Shown: positions 22,207-33,023 of the stretch, piece after piece | Position numbering within the stretch: the first letter of the stretch is position 1 | How the letters are laid out: every line of letters begins with the position of its first letter | Assembly (NCBI GenBank): GCA_002007465.1 | Contig: LNAC01000747.1 | Location: forward strand, 441,908 to 505,907 | Source of the DNA: Ailurus styani | Taxonomy: Eukaryota; Chordata; Mammalia; Carnivora; Ailuridae | Reading direction: 5' to 3' | Length of the DNA: 64,000 bases | Program-made: the position numbers and the translations under genes | Notes under the pieces: model-generated | The model's database searches: none | Told to the model about the DNA's origin: nothing | Seen by the model: only the letters and a program-made list of their open reading frames with translations

Positions 22207-22410
22207 AAGATTTTATTTATTTATTTGACAGAGAGAGACAGTGAGGGAGAGGGAACACAAGCAGGGGGAGTGAGAGAGGAGAATTTGACTAAAAATTCCC
22301 CTTGTCTCCCAGGCTAAGCAGGGATCCTGATGCAGGACTCGATCCCAGGACCCTGGGATCATGACCTGATCCTAAGGCAGACGCTTAATGACTGAGCCAC
22401 CCAGGCGTCC
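22184..22410 (-). mobile_element. Can-SINE, minus strand (second of pair) with a foreign internal insertion
   Basis: Tail complement of T's, AAGATTTTATTTATTTATTT, GGATCATGACCTGATCC, head GAGCCACCCAGGCGTCC. The right flank GGATTGCAGATCTCC (22411-22425) is a third copy of the target. Between GAGAGGAG and GCTAAGCAGGGATCC it holds about 25 bp unlike the family (GACTAAAAATTCCCCT, 22287-22302). Confidence 0.92.
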
Positions 22411-22425
22411 GGATTGCAGATCTCC

Positions 22426-22594
22426 TAATCAAGATACATTTCAAGTATCTCCAAGTAGTGTCCAAAGTAAAGGAACTTACAAATTAATCCATTAAGACAT
22501 TTTTTAAGGAAATCTAAGAAGTGACCTTAATGTTACACATAAATCTTCTAATGTGAGCCCTGCAAAAACATTGTGACCAAACACTTTCAGGATG
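22426..22594. other. No recognised feature
   Basis: Short unique spacer. Confidence 0.35.
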
Positions 22595-22682
22595 GTATTT
22601 TTATTAGTTTCATTGTATAAGGAGGAAAACTTACATCTATAAGTAACTTGCTCCATATCACACAACCACTGGGCACTGTGTT
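22595..22682 (-). repeat. MIR or L2 fragment
   Basis: TTTATTAGTTTCATTGTATA, AAGTAACTTGCTCCATATCA and CACAACCACTGGGCA match the complement-type order of the MIR/L2 core (AAGTAACTTGCCCAAGGTCACACAGC). Confidence 0.5.
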
Positions 22683-22689
22683 CTCTCTC

Positions 22690-22870
22690 TTTCTCCCTCT
22701 CGCTGCACACGCACACGAACACCCCTCATCCGTACATACACGACACATATACAGATGCATACATACTAATTCAGATATATGTACAAATATATGTATATAT
22801 TTGAACTTAGTGCTCAGTGAGTTTAGATGTGTATGTGTGTGTCTGTGTACTATGTGTGTGTGTACATTTC
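22690..22870. repeat. Decayed CA/TG-rich region
   Basis: CACACGCACACGAACAC near 22705 and TGTGTATGTGTGTGTCTGTG near 22829, with TATATG in between. Confidence 0.65.
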
Positions 22871-23825
22871 ATGAAGAATAGTATTTCAGAGCTTCAGGAA
22901 AATTTCAGTATTCATCAAAGACTAGATATGACAAGATTCACTGCTTTTTGACTCTCTCCAATTTTCTAAGTAAAAAGAAAATCTGTGACTCATCCTTAAG
23001 ATGCACTTTCTTGCCCTTCATTAATTGCAGGATAATATATCCAGATCTAAGAAGTTCTGTCCAGTGTGTCCTTGCATGTGGGAGAGTACACCCAGTGGGT
23101 ATTTATGGCCAGGGTCCATCCAGTTCACCCGCACTGTCAGTAGGTTCAGACAATTCCCTTTGCATCATGAACTCTCTGAGCTGTCTTCAAAGCCTCTGCC
23201 AGCAAAGATGAGGGCATAGCTGTCTAAGGATTACTGCTACATCCCCTTCAGTGAGCTCTCAGATGCTGAGGTGAATTGCTGACCCCTCATTTGAGGGCTA
23301 ACTGAGTGTTAGTGTTTTGCTAAGACTTCTTAAGTGCCTGAGCTTTGGTTATCTCACTGACATCTGGAGAAATGGGTGGCAGGAAGTCAAGCCAGGCTAA
23401 GTGAGTGAAAAAGGGGTCTCACATTAACAGGCAAGGAATTGAACTGCAATGTTGAATAAGTATTCATTCAGCACTCAACGTTAGAAAAATTTGGAAAGCA
23501 AAAATTACTTTAGATCGACTAAAAATTCCCCTGTTCATTGCAACTAGAACTCCCCTTTTTTGTGTAAACTAATGACCCCAAAAGGCATTTAAGTAAGGTA
23601 GATACTGAGACAAATTCAAAGGTAAGTAAAATCCATTGTTTAAGAGACATTTTAAATTGTAATCAAAGTAATGTATGTGTGTGTGTGTGTATATAACATG
23701 TAAACACATATATGTGTATATTATATATAAACACATAGAGAGACCTATAGCGAAAAGTCACAACTTTTCTCCCTTAGAAGAAACTCCTTGACTATTTCTA
23801 TTTTAGTACTCTTCATTGTGAACTC
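22871..23825. other. No recognised feature, apart from a TG/AT microsatellite
   Basis: GTATGTGTGTGTGTGTGTAT at 23675 followed by TATA-rich sequence. GACTAAAAATTCCCCT at 23517-23532 is shared with the SINE at 22184. Nothing else recognised. Confidence 0.45.
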
Positions 23826-23839
23826 AATAACTCCAAGTT

Positions 23840-24036
23840 CTGGGGGCGCCTGGGTGGCTCAGTGGGTTAAGCCTCTGCCTTCGGCTCAGGTCATGATCTC
23901 AGGGTCCTGGGGTCAAGCCCCGCATCAGGCTCCCTGCTTAGCAGGGAGCCTGCTTCCACCCCCCCCTCTCTACCTGCCTCTCTGCCTACTTGTGATCTCT
24001 CTCTCTGTCCAATAAATAAATAAAATCTTAAAAAAA
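23840..24036 (+). mobile_element. Can-SINE, plus strand, mustelid-type subfamily
   Basis: Head GGCGCCTGGGTGGCTCAG, box A-like TGGCTCAGTGGG, GCCTACTTGTGATCTC, tail AATAAATAAATAAAATCTT. Perfect 14-bp duplication AATAACTCCAAGTT at 23826-23839 and 24037-24050. Confidence 0.97.
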
Positions 24037-24050
24037 AATAACTCCAAGTT

Positions 24051-24774
24051 ATGTATTTAAGCCATTATTTCTTGATTTATAATTCTTTAGCTATATTTAC
24101 TTTTATTGTAAAAATAGTCATACTATCGCCTTCAGTCATCCCTCCTCTTAATGTCTTTTTAAATATAGTCTGCTGATTATTCTCTATAAATTTTAAAATA
24201 ACTTGGATATTTATTTATTGATTCAAGAACTTTAAGTTGTATCTTAATTTCTTCCTGCATGAGAAGAAATACGGTCCATCCCAGTCCCTGCCGGTCAGCC
24301 TGTGGTCTGCTGGGTTTCCCCTGGGGACCAGATCATTCGAGAAGCCTCACCCAGAGAACTGAACAAAGCTTCAGGAGGCTTATGTTGGAGGAGCTTCTAG
24401 ACCTCAGTGGGGTGGGTGTGGTGGGAGGGAAAAGAGATGATATCCTTCTACTTCCGCTGACATACGTTGTGAAATATTATCATGAATGTTTTTTATAATT
24501 TGTCTATTTGCTTCGTAGCTGTTAATCACTATTGTTACTTGTTCTCCTTTGGCCTTCTGATTCTTTGTCCACATTTTTCCATAGGCCTTCACTAAGTAAC
24601 TTCCCTTTGTCTTTAACCAAATACAACTTATTTATCCCCTAATTTGGCAAAGTGTCCCAAATGTTTTCCTTTTTGGGATTTACATCACCTACTATATTAA
24701 ATTCTCAATGTTTCTAGGAGAATTGAGGTGGTTCCTAGCAAAAGTTGTATAATTCAAACAAAGGCTTTGTTTAT
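24051..24774. other. No recognised feature
   Basis: Includes a slightly GC-richer patch at 24260-24430 with a 79-codon plus frame of no known family. Confidence 0.4.
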
Positions 24775-24985
24775 TTCTCTACTCTGCCACTTGCTAATTG
24801 TATGAATCTGGGCAATTACTAAGCTTCTCTCAGTCTCAACTTGCTTTCTCTATAAAATGTGGCTTACCGACAGCACATCACAGCATCACATATGTGCTGG
24901 GGAGAGCCAAATGAGACGTTGAATGCGGAGCACTCAGCAGTTTCTTCTGTATAGTTAGTGCTAAAAAAGGTTAGAAAATTACATA
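24775..24985 (+). repeat. MIR SINE
   Basis: CTCTGCCACTTGCTAATTGT, GGGCAATTACTAAGCTTCTC, CTCTATAAAATGTGG and AAATGAGACGTTGAATGCGG reproduce the MIR order (CTGCCACTTACTAGC, GGGCAAGTTAC, CTGTAAAATGGG, TTAAATGAG). Confidence 0.8.
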
Positions 24986-26519
24986 GCAAATATGAAGACA
25001 GCACAAAAAGAGGAAAGTACAATCGTAATATCTCTGCCACCAAAGAGAAAAAAAAATGGAGATTTAAAAGCAAGCTGGAAACATCTAGGGCCCAAGTGAA
25101 ATTGGCACTCCCAAATTAATGATGTAATATCTGTATGTGGTAAAAATAGAGTATTCAGTAAAAGAGGGGACTATTATAAGCATAGACAGTAAATATGTAT
25201 CATTGGGTGAAAGTATTACCTTTGGTAAATGAGATCAGTCATTTGTAGAAGTGAACTCAGTGGACTAAAGAAGCAAAATGAAATTTGTATTTGCTTCAAT
25301 CTGAGCCATTTCTGGTCAGTTTTATCTTTCATCTCCTGGGAACTCCTTAGGGAAACTCACACAGTATCTACAGGAGAAAGAATGTAAGTCAATAGTCCTC
25401 AAAATTTTGACTGCATATTTCAGCAGTAAAAACTTTTCAGGACGTCTCTATTTTGGGATATGCATGTTTACTTATGAAATGTTTTATATGTAATACTAAA
25501 TACTGTTCTAAAACTATATACAACTTAAAAATCCACAACATAATGAAGTAATAAATAAACATTATAATATAACCTCCTATATTCCATAGCATTATTTTAT
25601 AATGTACTTCCATGATGGAAAAGGAAAAAAAATATTCTCAGGACAGAAAATTATGACAAAGTGTTCAAAGAGCCAAGCAGTTTGGTTCTGCATCATTGAG
25701 CATCAGGTTGTATCCAATTGCAACTGTAATACCTTGCATCACTGAAGTTATTGGAATGGGATACACTATAAGTAGAGGTAATCTTTTCAAATCTATTTGA
25801 TCCTTTGCCTAAAGTGGTACTGTTTGAGTAATTAATTACATCAGGAGTTAAAAGACAATACAGTGGAAAATAATTGGTCTTGATTGTGCTTTTGAAAATT
25901 TTTCATATCATGCACTCAGAGAGTTGAGAATATTTGTATCTCCTATAGGGGTGAGTAGTCAAGACTTCCTACAGTCAGAAGTGACTGGCCACAGGTGTCT
26001 CTCCAACCTTGACTCCTCAGGGGACCTGAGGGCTAAAGTGCTAGACATACTTGGAACTGATCTCTGGTGTACCAATGGGGAAGCTCTGCCTGAGACCACG
26101 GATTTCTCATTAAAGAAGTGATTTCGGAGTTGTGGTTTTAAAGATGTGAGTCAAAAAATGGTTTTTAGTACTTTGACATCTTTCATGTATTATGCAACAG
26201 TAGCATTCTTAGACTTGATTGTTTTTGTATCTTGGTAATCCCCTTCTTCAGACTGGATGTATCCGAGTAGAGTTTGAGCCATGTAGCCCTCCTGATACTA
26301 TGTCCTCTCCATCTACTTTCCATATGACCGCCAGATTTGTCCTTAAGCATTATTTTCATCAAGCCTCTTCATTATTTCAAAACCTTAGTGATATTCTATG
26401 TCTTGGTACATCAAACGTAAGAATTTAAGTCTGACTTTTACTGCTCCTCATGGCATGGATCTATCTCCATATGCAGTTTGGCTTCTCAGACTTTTCATGC
26501 ATACGTGCAGGATCTGTCC
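24986..26519. other. No recognised feature
   Basis: AT-rich. No nameable repeat; possible hAT-like TCCTCAAAATTTTGACTGCA at 25395 is too weak to annotate. Confidence 0.45.
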
Positions 26520-26640
26520 GTTCATTTATCCACCACATATGTATCAAATGCCATATATGCACCTGATGTTGTGTTAGGCATTAGGGATTTATGAATTAAT
26601 AAGATGTGCCTTTGATGAACTAGCAGCCAAGTGTGGGAAA
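26520..26640 (+). repeat. L2/ancient-repeat 5'-type fragment
   Basis: TTCATTTATCCACCACATAT, GATGTTGTGTTAGGCATTAG and TTTGATGAACTAGCAGCC resemble the TTCATTCAACAAATATTTATTGAG...GTGCCAGGCACTG block of old mammalian repeats. Confidence 0.45.
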
Positions 26641-26954
26641 ATGGAAAGAGTATTATATACAGCATGATAGATGTCCTAGCAGAGTTAGAAATAAAGGACA
26701 GCAGCAAGGAGTTATCTTGTATTGGCCATTGCTCTTGTATAAATAAGACCACATTACCGAGGGCATTTGTGTTGTTTTCCTATTTAAAAGTTTTCATGTT
26801 CCTTAAAATGTTGCCAGTGGAAGGGTTTTATTTCAGAAATGAATCTTCTCTGATAGTTTGTTTACAGGAAAAATGCGACAGACAGTGTGATGCAGTGTAA
26901 CAAGCTCTAAAGGGTTGAATTTTAAAATGTGGTAAACTTAATATGTGGTATAGA

Positions 26955-27040
26955 ATAAATCATTTTACTGCTTTAGGTCTCAGTTGTTTCTTTCATAAAA
27001 TAAGGATTGGCCTTAGTGATCTCCAGTGACCATTTATGGA
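26955..27040 (+). repeat. MIR3-like fragment
   Basis: TTTAGGTCTCAGTTGTTTCT, TTCATAAAATAAGGATTGG and CCTTAGTGATCTCCAGTGAC follow the MIR3 order ending in GATCTCTAAGGTCC. Confidence 0.5.
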
Positions 27041-27453
27041 TTACAATTTATGGTTGTACATTTGGCCACTATGGTGTTTGTCCTTCCAGATATCCAGATA
27101 AGATACTTTGTTACCAGTTTCAAACAGATGGATTTAGGATCTGGGATCCTCAGGTGAGAGTAGTTCTTAGAAATACACTTGGGCTGGGCTGCTTAACCTC
27201 CTGTATAAGGGAATCGGCTATGATGATAGGAATTGCAGTGTCCCAGGCGTCCCTCCTTCTTCAGGTGTGGATCCAGGAGGTAACGGTCTGGAGCACCAGG
27301 GGAGCACAGTGGGCTCTTGGGTGCATGACTCCTCTCAGATCCTGATGGTTTTCCTCAGGCTGCTGGCCACATGAAGAAGTGACACCCCTTGCTGGGGAAA
27401 CTTTAAAAAGAGGATGCTGAGCTGGAATTGGAATGAGTTGTATTTGTTTTTTT
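27041..27453. other. No recognised element; contains one exon-like segment
   Basis: 27090-27153 is bounded by a pyrimidine-rich TTTGTCCTTCCAG and a CAG|GTGAGAG donor-like site and stays open in one frame. No gene context supports it. Confidence 0.3.
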
Positions 27454-27470
27454 CTTAAAACAGAAGCTTT

Positions 27471-27663
27471 TTTTTTTTTTTAAGGTTTTACTTATTTATT
27501 TGACAGAGAGAGATTACAAGTAGGCAGAGAGACAGGCAGAGAGAGAGGAGGAAGAAGACTCTCCACTGAGCAGAGAGCCCAATGTGGGGCTTAATCCCAG
27601 GACCCTGAGATCATGACCTGAGCCGAAGGCAGCCACTTAACCAACTGAGCCACCCAGGCGCCC
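27471..27663 (-). mobile_element. Can-SINE, minus strand, mustelid-type subfamily
   Basis: AAGGTTTTACTTATTTATTT, GATTACAAGTAGGCAGAG, head GAGCCACCCAGGCGCCC. Perfect 17-bp duplication CTTAAAACAGAAGCTTT at 27454-27470 and 27664-27680. Confidence 0.97.
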
Positions 27664-27680
27664 CTTAAAACAGAAGCTTT

Positions 27681-28085
27681 AAAGCTCTTGGATATTCCAC
27701 ACCTGACTGAGTCTGACCTCCTCTGTCATTTCACTCCTTAAGTCCTCTTAAAAGCCTCTCACATTTTATATATTTCACCCATACACAGTACCTTTCAAAA
27801 ATGACTTGCATTTCTTTATGAATGTTTTAGAGCCTTCTTTATGATTAGAATATGATTACATAGCTATAGTTCACCTTTTTTACGATGGTCTTTGCATTAA
27901 ATGTATGTAAGTTTGACATTTGTTTTATACATGGACAATTAATATTCAGGGAAACTAATGGCTCACACCTTCATATTTGTTGTCAAGATGTCAGAAATTC
28001 CTTTGTCTACATAGAATTTATTCAGATTAGTTGTCTATGTCCTAAATGCTAAGACTCTAAAATAAGAAAGAAAAAAAAAACACTA
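27681..28085. other. No recognised feature
   Basis: AT-rich, leads into the AATAAA/A-tract below. Confidence 0.4.
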
Positions 28086-28113
28086 AATAAACTTTCAAAA
28101 AAAAAAAAAAAAA
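28086..28113 (+). other. AATAAA followed by a 17-A tract (retroposed-3'-end-like)
   Basis: AATAAA at 28086-28091 is followed five bases later by an A-run at 28097-28113. This resembles the end of a processed transcript, but no target duplication or parent gene is recognised. Confidence 0.35.
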
Positions 28114-29099
28114 GAAGTCCAAAGTTGAGATGGAAGACACATATGAGGGCCTGCTCTCTTCAACTTTTCTACAAAAGTTTCTGCTCTGTGTTACAGAATA
28201 GGTAGATTTGTATGGAGAGAGGAAGAAACTGACATGGGAAGGAATTATCCAAGATTTCCCATATGGAGAAGGGGTTTATTTTTTCTATATAAATTTTCAT
28301 AAAATGTACTTGTTTTTCAAAAAGCTTCTTGTGAAGTTTATGGTCAATGCTATTTTTGTGGGGTCACTTGTCAGAATTCATTTAATGAAATATTTTCTCA
28401 GCATTTTGCAAGCTAGACTGGTCTTCTGGGATCTTGAATCTTTGGTTAAAAAAAAGAATAAACCTCTAGGACATTAATGTTCCCATCTAATAATAACATT
28501 TTCATCTTGCATTTTATCTGTCAATATTCAAAGGAATTATGTATTTATCAAATATTTTTAAAGTGAGTGTGTAAATTTCTTGTACATCTTCAGTATCTGC
28601 TCAATGTCAAGACTTCTTTAGAATTCTTGAAGTTGACACTGGTGGGAAAATATCAAAAAGAAGAATGGGGAGAAGCAATATACTTATCATTTATTTGTGA
28701 TAATCCCATAATTGCTCTCTGTATGCTTCTCATGGAATATTCAGGAGCTAATATAGTGCTACTGGGCACATATAGGCATATACTTAAAGATGCTTACTAG
28801 CCTACATGGCCACGAATCAACTTCCATAGTCTCTTAATTGATACTCCTCCTTCTGTTCTCACCATCCTGCTTTCTCTAGCCAACCTATCTAAGGAAAGCA
28901 TGCTGAAGAAGTAATATTTCTGCCCAGAATGTATCCATACCTTTATTTGTTCACTTGATCATTATGAAATGCAAAGTTATGAACTTAGTTTCCTTGGCTG
29001 ATTCATTAATCTAGTTCTAGAAAGCTACCTTGGGGGTGCTAAAGAAAGTATTCTATAACTACTTTCTAAATAAAAGAATAAGTAAATCGATAGATGTAG
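28114..29099. other. No recognised feature
   Basis: Two short plus-strand frames (28208-28477, 28567-28800) are AT-rich and look like chance. Confidence 0.45.
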
Positions 29100-30490
29100 T
29101 TTGAAAGGAAAGGAAAGACAGGAGTAGATGAAAGAAACTTTAAGATGAAAATTTCATAATAATGGATAACATTGTAGGGAGAGGGTGAGATGAAGTTCAA
29201 GCTATGTCCAAAAATCACTAAATGATGGGAAGACTGCATTTGTCATTAACTGAAATCAGATGTAGAGAAGAAGGTGGCAGAAGGGGTGGAGATAGTATTC
29301 GAGAGCTGCCCAACTGTCCTGCTAGAGAAGTCCATCAGAGAGGTAGAAAAGCAACTTTGAAGCCTAGGGAGGAAATATAACTAGAAAAGTAAAATTAAAT
29401 AATATTATCATGGATTTCATAGTTTAAATGTTCATATATATTATTCTTTCTGCCAGGAGTGCTCACTTTTTCTTCACATATCTTGACAAGTGTTGTATTT
29501 GTTCTCCATAGTGAGATCAATGGTGACCACATTTGGCAAGTTTAATTGACAGAAGGATCTTTCACCATTTCTCCCTTGGTACTATCATTCTATTATTGCT
29601 TGAATACAGTAATACACTTATGGTACAGCATTACTGACAATAAACTATATCCCTGTCTGTTCTAATTTCCATGTCCATACATACTTAGCTAATCCTGAGT
29701 GCAAGAAACATATTTATCATTAAATGATAGTAATATAACTTTAATAATAGTAATGAGCACTTTAAGTCTGAATTAATGAAAACAGTAAATGGAATCAATC
29801 AACAAGAGAGTGAAGAGAAGCAGATACTAGAAGTTTGGGGAAAGCTATATTAAAATGGATGAAGATGGAATTTATGATTGGCGAAGAGAGAACAGTAAAG
29901 AAGATGGAGATGGGGCAGAGGGGTAGGAAATGAAGCAAGAAGTGTATTTTCTACTCCTTGGGGAAGGAGATTTCGAGGACAAGGTGCTATTAAGATCAAA
30001 ACATAGATAAGACCCATGGGTTCCTAGCACCTCTTGGCACTGATGACCTGTGAGACAACCATTTGGTTGAATAAGGGAGATAGAAACAAGACTGAAGAGA
30101 GAATGGGAGAAACACAGTGCTGCGTAGAGGATGCAGTACAGACTTTCCAAAAAGTCTGATGGCATGATGAAAAGATAGGCAATGATAATTCAAATTGCTG
30201 TAGGATCCTTAATGGTGTCATATTCTTACTTCCCTTATAATTTTAATATTGAGAAGAATTGAGATACTATATACTTTAAAAAAAGATATACAACTTAAAG
30301 AAGCCAAAATTGCAAGAGAAAGAGGTACTTAATGGAGCAGTTTCTTAAGAGTATACATATTGCTATAGGAGAGGAGAAGAATGTGAACAAAGCAAGAGGA
30401 TTTGACTGACTTTGGAAAAGTAGGGAGAGAACTCTGAAATGGGAGGAGAGAAGAAATAGTGAAAGTAAAGGATTTTGTTTTGTTTGTTTC
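29100..30490 (+). repeat. Ancient unassigned interspersed repeat, copy 3 (longest)
   Basis: About 1.4 kb that tracks the downstream half of the family seen at 7490. Landmarks are ACTGAAATCAGATGTAGAG, CTGAAGAGAGAATGGGAGAA, GAGGATGCAGTACAGAC and AATGGGAGGAGAGAAG. G/A-rich and heavily diverged. Assignment is from ordered partial matches only. Confidence 0.35.
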
Positions 30491-31224
30491 TGCTGGAAGG
30501 AAAAATTAAGGGCATTGCATAAAATAAGAATTTTTAAAATAAATGTTATTAAGTAGATACAATGGCATAATTTTATCTGTGTCAAAAAGATTGCCAGTTA
30601 GATGTGAACAGAAACATACACAAAATAATAGTCTTCCTATGATGTAATTGAAATACAGTAAAAATTTTAATGACATTTACAAAATCTCTTAGAAGCCCAG
30701 AATACCCCTTTTGAGCATTTGATTATCTTAGCATTTTAATATTATAATTACAGCATGTCAGTACTCTATTTAAAATGTAATTATCAAAGCTCAGAGGAAA
30801 CTGATTCTTGTGCATCCATAATTTCATACAATATAATTTTAGAGCTTGAGTTATTTTTATGTTATCATTTCAGTCATAGAAATGTAGTTGGAAGTCTAGG
30901 GACTTGTAGTTTTCATGTTCCAAGGGCTTTTAAAGATAGTCTTTGCTTTAAAAGTTGCCTTGTCACTGGATCCACGTTTACTTGAAATAAATCAAAAAAT
31001 TTTTTTTTGGTAGAATAAAAGGGTTCATGCTGTTTTCACAAACATATCATGACAACAAAACTATATCCTCCAAAAAATGTGTTTTATACAACTCATGCAA
31101 GCCATTTTACCCTACAAGAATTAGGATGTTGTTAATTATAGTGACCGATGGGTGATTTAGTAATTTTATATGGGTATTTATTTAAATGTGATCTCAAAGT
31201 GGCCTTTTCCACCCACCTTATTTT
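30491..31224. other. No recognised feature
   Basis: AT-rich, nothing recognised. Confidence 0.45.
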
Positions 31225-31305
31225 AAATATCCTCTCAGCAAAATGTAAACTTCCTGACATCTGGGGCTTTTCCTTGTGCATCCATGGGACCCAGACAGAG
31301 GGTTC
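31225..31305 (+). repeat. L2 LINE 3'-region fragment
   Basis: AAAATGTAAACTTCCTGACA, TCTGGGGCTTTTCCTTG and ATCCATGGGACCCAGACAG fit the L2 order (AATGTAAGCTCC, GCAGGGACTTTG, TATCCCCAGC). Confidence 0.45.
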
Positions 31306-31377
31306 TCCATGTTGAATCAGGAGCTGTTTTTAGGGGATGTATGCATATGCTTAAGACAATGATGTTAGCATTGATTA

Positions 31378-31520
31378 AAACAGTGGTGGTTCCCAAAATA
31401 ACAGATATCAGAATCACTTGGAGAGACTTTTAAATACTAAGCTTTCCAGTCTTCACTTGTTAAAGATACTATTTTGATGGGTTTGAAGTAGAATTTAGGA
31501 TTTTAAAAATAATATCCTAA
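31378..31520 (+). repeat. hAT-Charlie-type relic
   Basis: AACAGTGGTGGTTCCCAAAA and ATCAGAATCACTTGGAGAG followed by a decayed right half resemble the MITE family with CAGTGGTTCTCAAA...ATCAGAATCACCTGGAG. Confidence 0.5.
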
Positions 31521-31612
31521 GTGTTTTTGCATAAGATGGAATGGAATGGCACTCAAAAGCAGTATCTCTTTTTCCTTTTCTTATTAAAAATTGCATGATC
31601 TGTGTCTCTTTC

Positions 31613-31694
31613 ATTCCTCCCTCCCCCTTTCCTTCTCTCTCTCCAGTTCTCCCTCCCTCCCTCCTTCCTTCCTTCCTTTTTTCCTTCCTTCCTC
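31613..31694. repeat. (CCTT)n/(CTCCC)n polypyrimidine repeat
   Basis: CCTCCCTCCC and CCTTCCTTCC units, nearly pure pyrimidine on the plus strand. Confidence 0.9.
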
Positions 31695-32778
31695 TAACAC
31701 GTATTACTAAGCACACTAAATACTAAATATTGTGGATACCAAAATGAAGTAACTAATTATCCCTGCCCTTAAAATTCATTCTGCTAAACAATGAAAGGTT
31801 TTTACCCTTTGAGAGGGTATATGCTTACTGCAAAGAGTAAAAGATAAGCAAATAATAAGCGAAGAAGTTGTTTAATGTAACGTGTATGGATGAGTGCATT
31901 TAAAAAATGAGGTGTGAATGAAGTAATGAAGCTAATCTTCTTATGAAATTTATAACAGATCCAGGACACAATGTAAAAGAGACACAGTAAATGTACTGTG
32001 AGAAAGAGCATAGTTTTGGGAATAACTATAGAAAAAAGTCCCCAAGTTCCCTGAGCCAGTCTCCTACACAAACACTGAGTCCTGATGCAAACAGCCTCTT
32101 TTCATTTACTGGAGACATATACAGTGGTTAGGATCTTTGGCCAACTACATCTAACTAGTTCATTAGCTGCCTGAAATAGGTAAGACACCAGAACCTACCA
32201 CTATGTCTAACCAAATTTCCCATTACATTACATTCAATACACTGAAGTAAGTTGGTGGGAACCTGTTACTTTTACTTGCAACTATGGTTCAGAAGAGAAT
32301 TCTTCTTTCTTTCCTGCAACTTCCCTGCAAAACAGTTCTCATCACACTTCTTTACACAGCCTTACTAAGTTATAGCAGAGTTTATAGCAATGTGGAGACT
32401 CCGGCCCAAAAAGGATAGATTAGGGAAGACAGCCTCTCTTTTGTCCCCTTCACCACCATTCTTTTGTAGGTGTCCCCCATCTACCCCAATACAATCAGCT
32501 CAAAAGCAGGGCAAAAAGAGGGAACTAGGACTGAAGAGATTGACTGAAGTTGCTCTCTGCTAATAAAAGAGAAGTGAATGACAATGGAAGGAAGTGTCCA
32601 TAATCCACTTTAATAGCAAGTGTTACTGATGAGAAACAAGGAAAAGAATTCAAGAGCTACCCATATTTGGCAAAGTGAATTTGGGTGTGTTAAGTTCAGG
32701 TGTGCATACTAACAACAATCTTCATTATTGTAACACCTCATAGTAACATTGAGAATGATGAAAGATTTTCCATTTATT
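31695..32778. other. No recognised feature
   Basis: Nothing recognised beyond a possible old-repeat start near 31700. Confidence 0.45.
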
Positions 32779-32792
32779 TAAAAAATTTATTT

Positions 32793-33009
32793 AATTTATT
32801 TTATTTTATTTTTTTTAAAGATTTTATTTATTTATTTAACACAGAGAGAGAGATCAGATCACAAGTAGGCAGAGAGGCAGGCAGAGAGAGAGGAGGAATC
32901 AGGCTCCCCACTGAGCAGGGAGCCCGATGCAGGGCTTGAGCCCAGGACCCTGAGATCATAACCTGAGCCGAAGACAAAGGCTTTAACCCACTGAGCCACC
33001 CAGGAGCCC
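32793..33009 (-). mobile_element. Can-SINE, minus strand, mustelid-type subfamily
   Basis: GATCACAAGTAGGCAGAGAG, head GAGCCACCCAGGAGCCC. Duplication TAAAAAATTTATTT at 32779-32792 and 33010-33023 (14 bp, perfect). Confidence 0.95.
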
Positions 33010-33023
33010 TAAAAAATTTATTT

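Noticed and set aside
23840..24036. tRNA gene (box A and B-like sequence in SINE heads)
   Set aside because: The heads are tRNA-derived but diverged, lack a proper cloverleaf and are followed by SINE body and tail; the same holds for all 26 copies.
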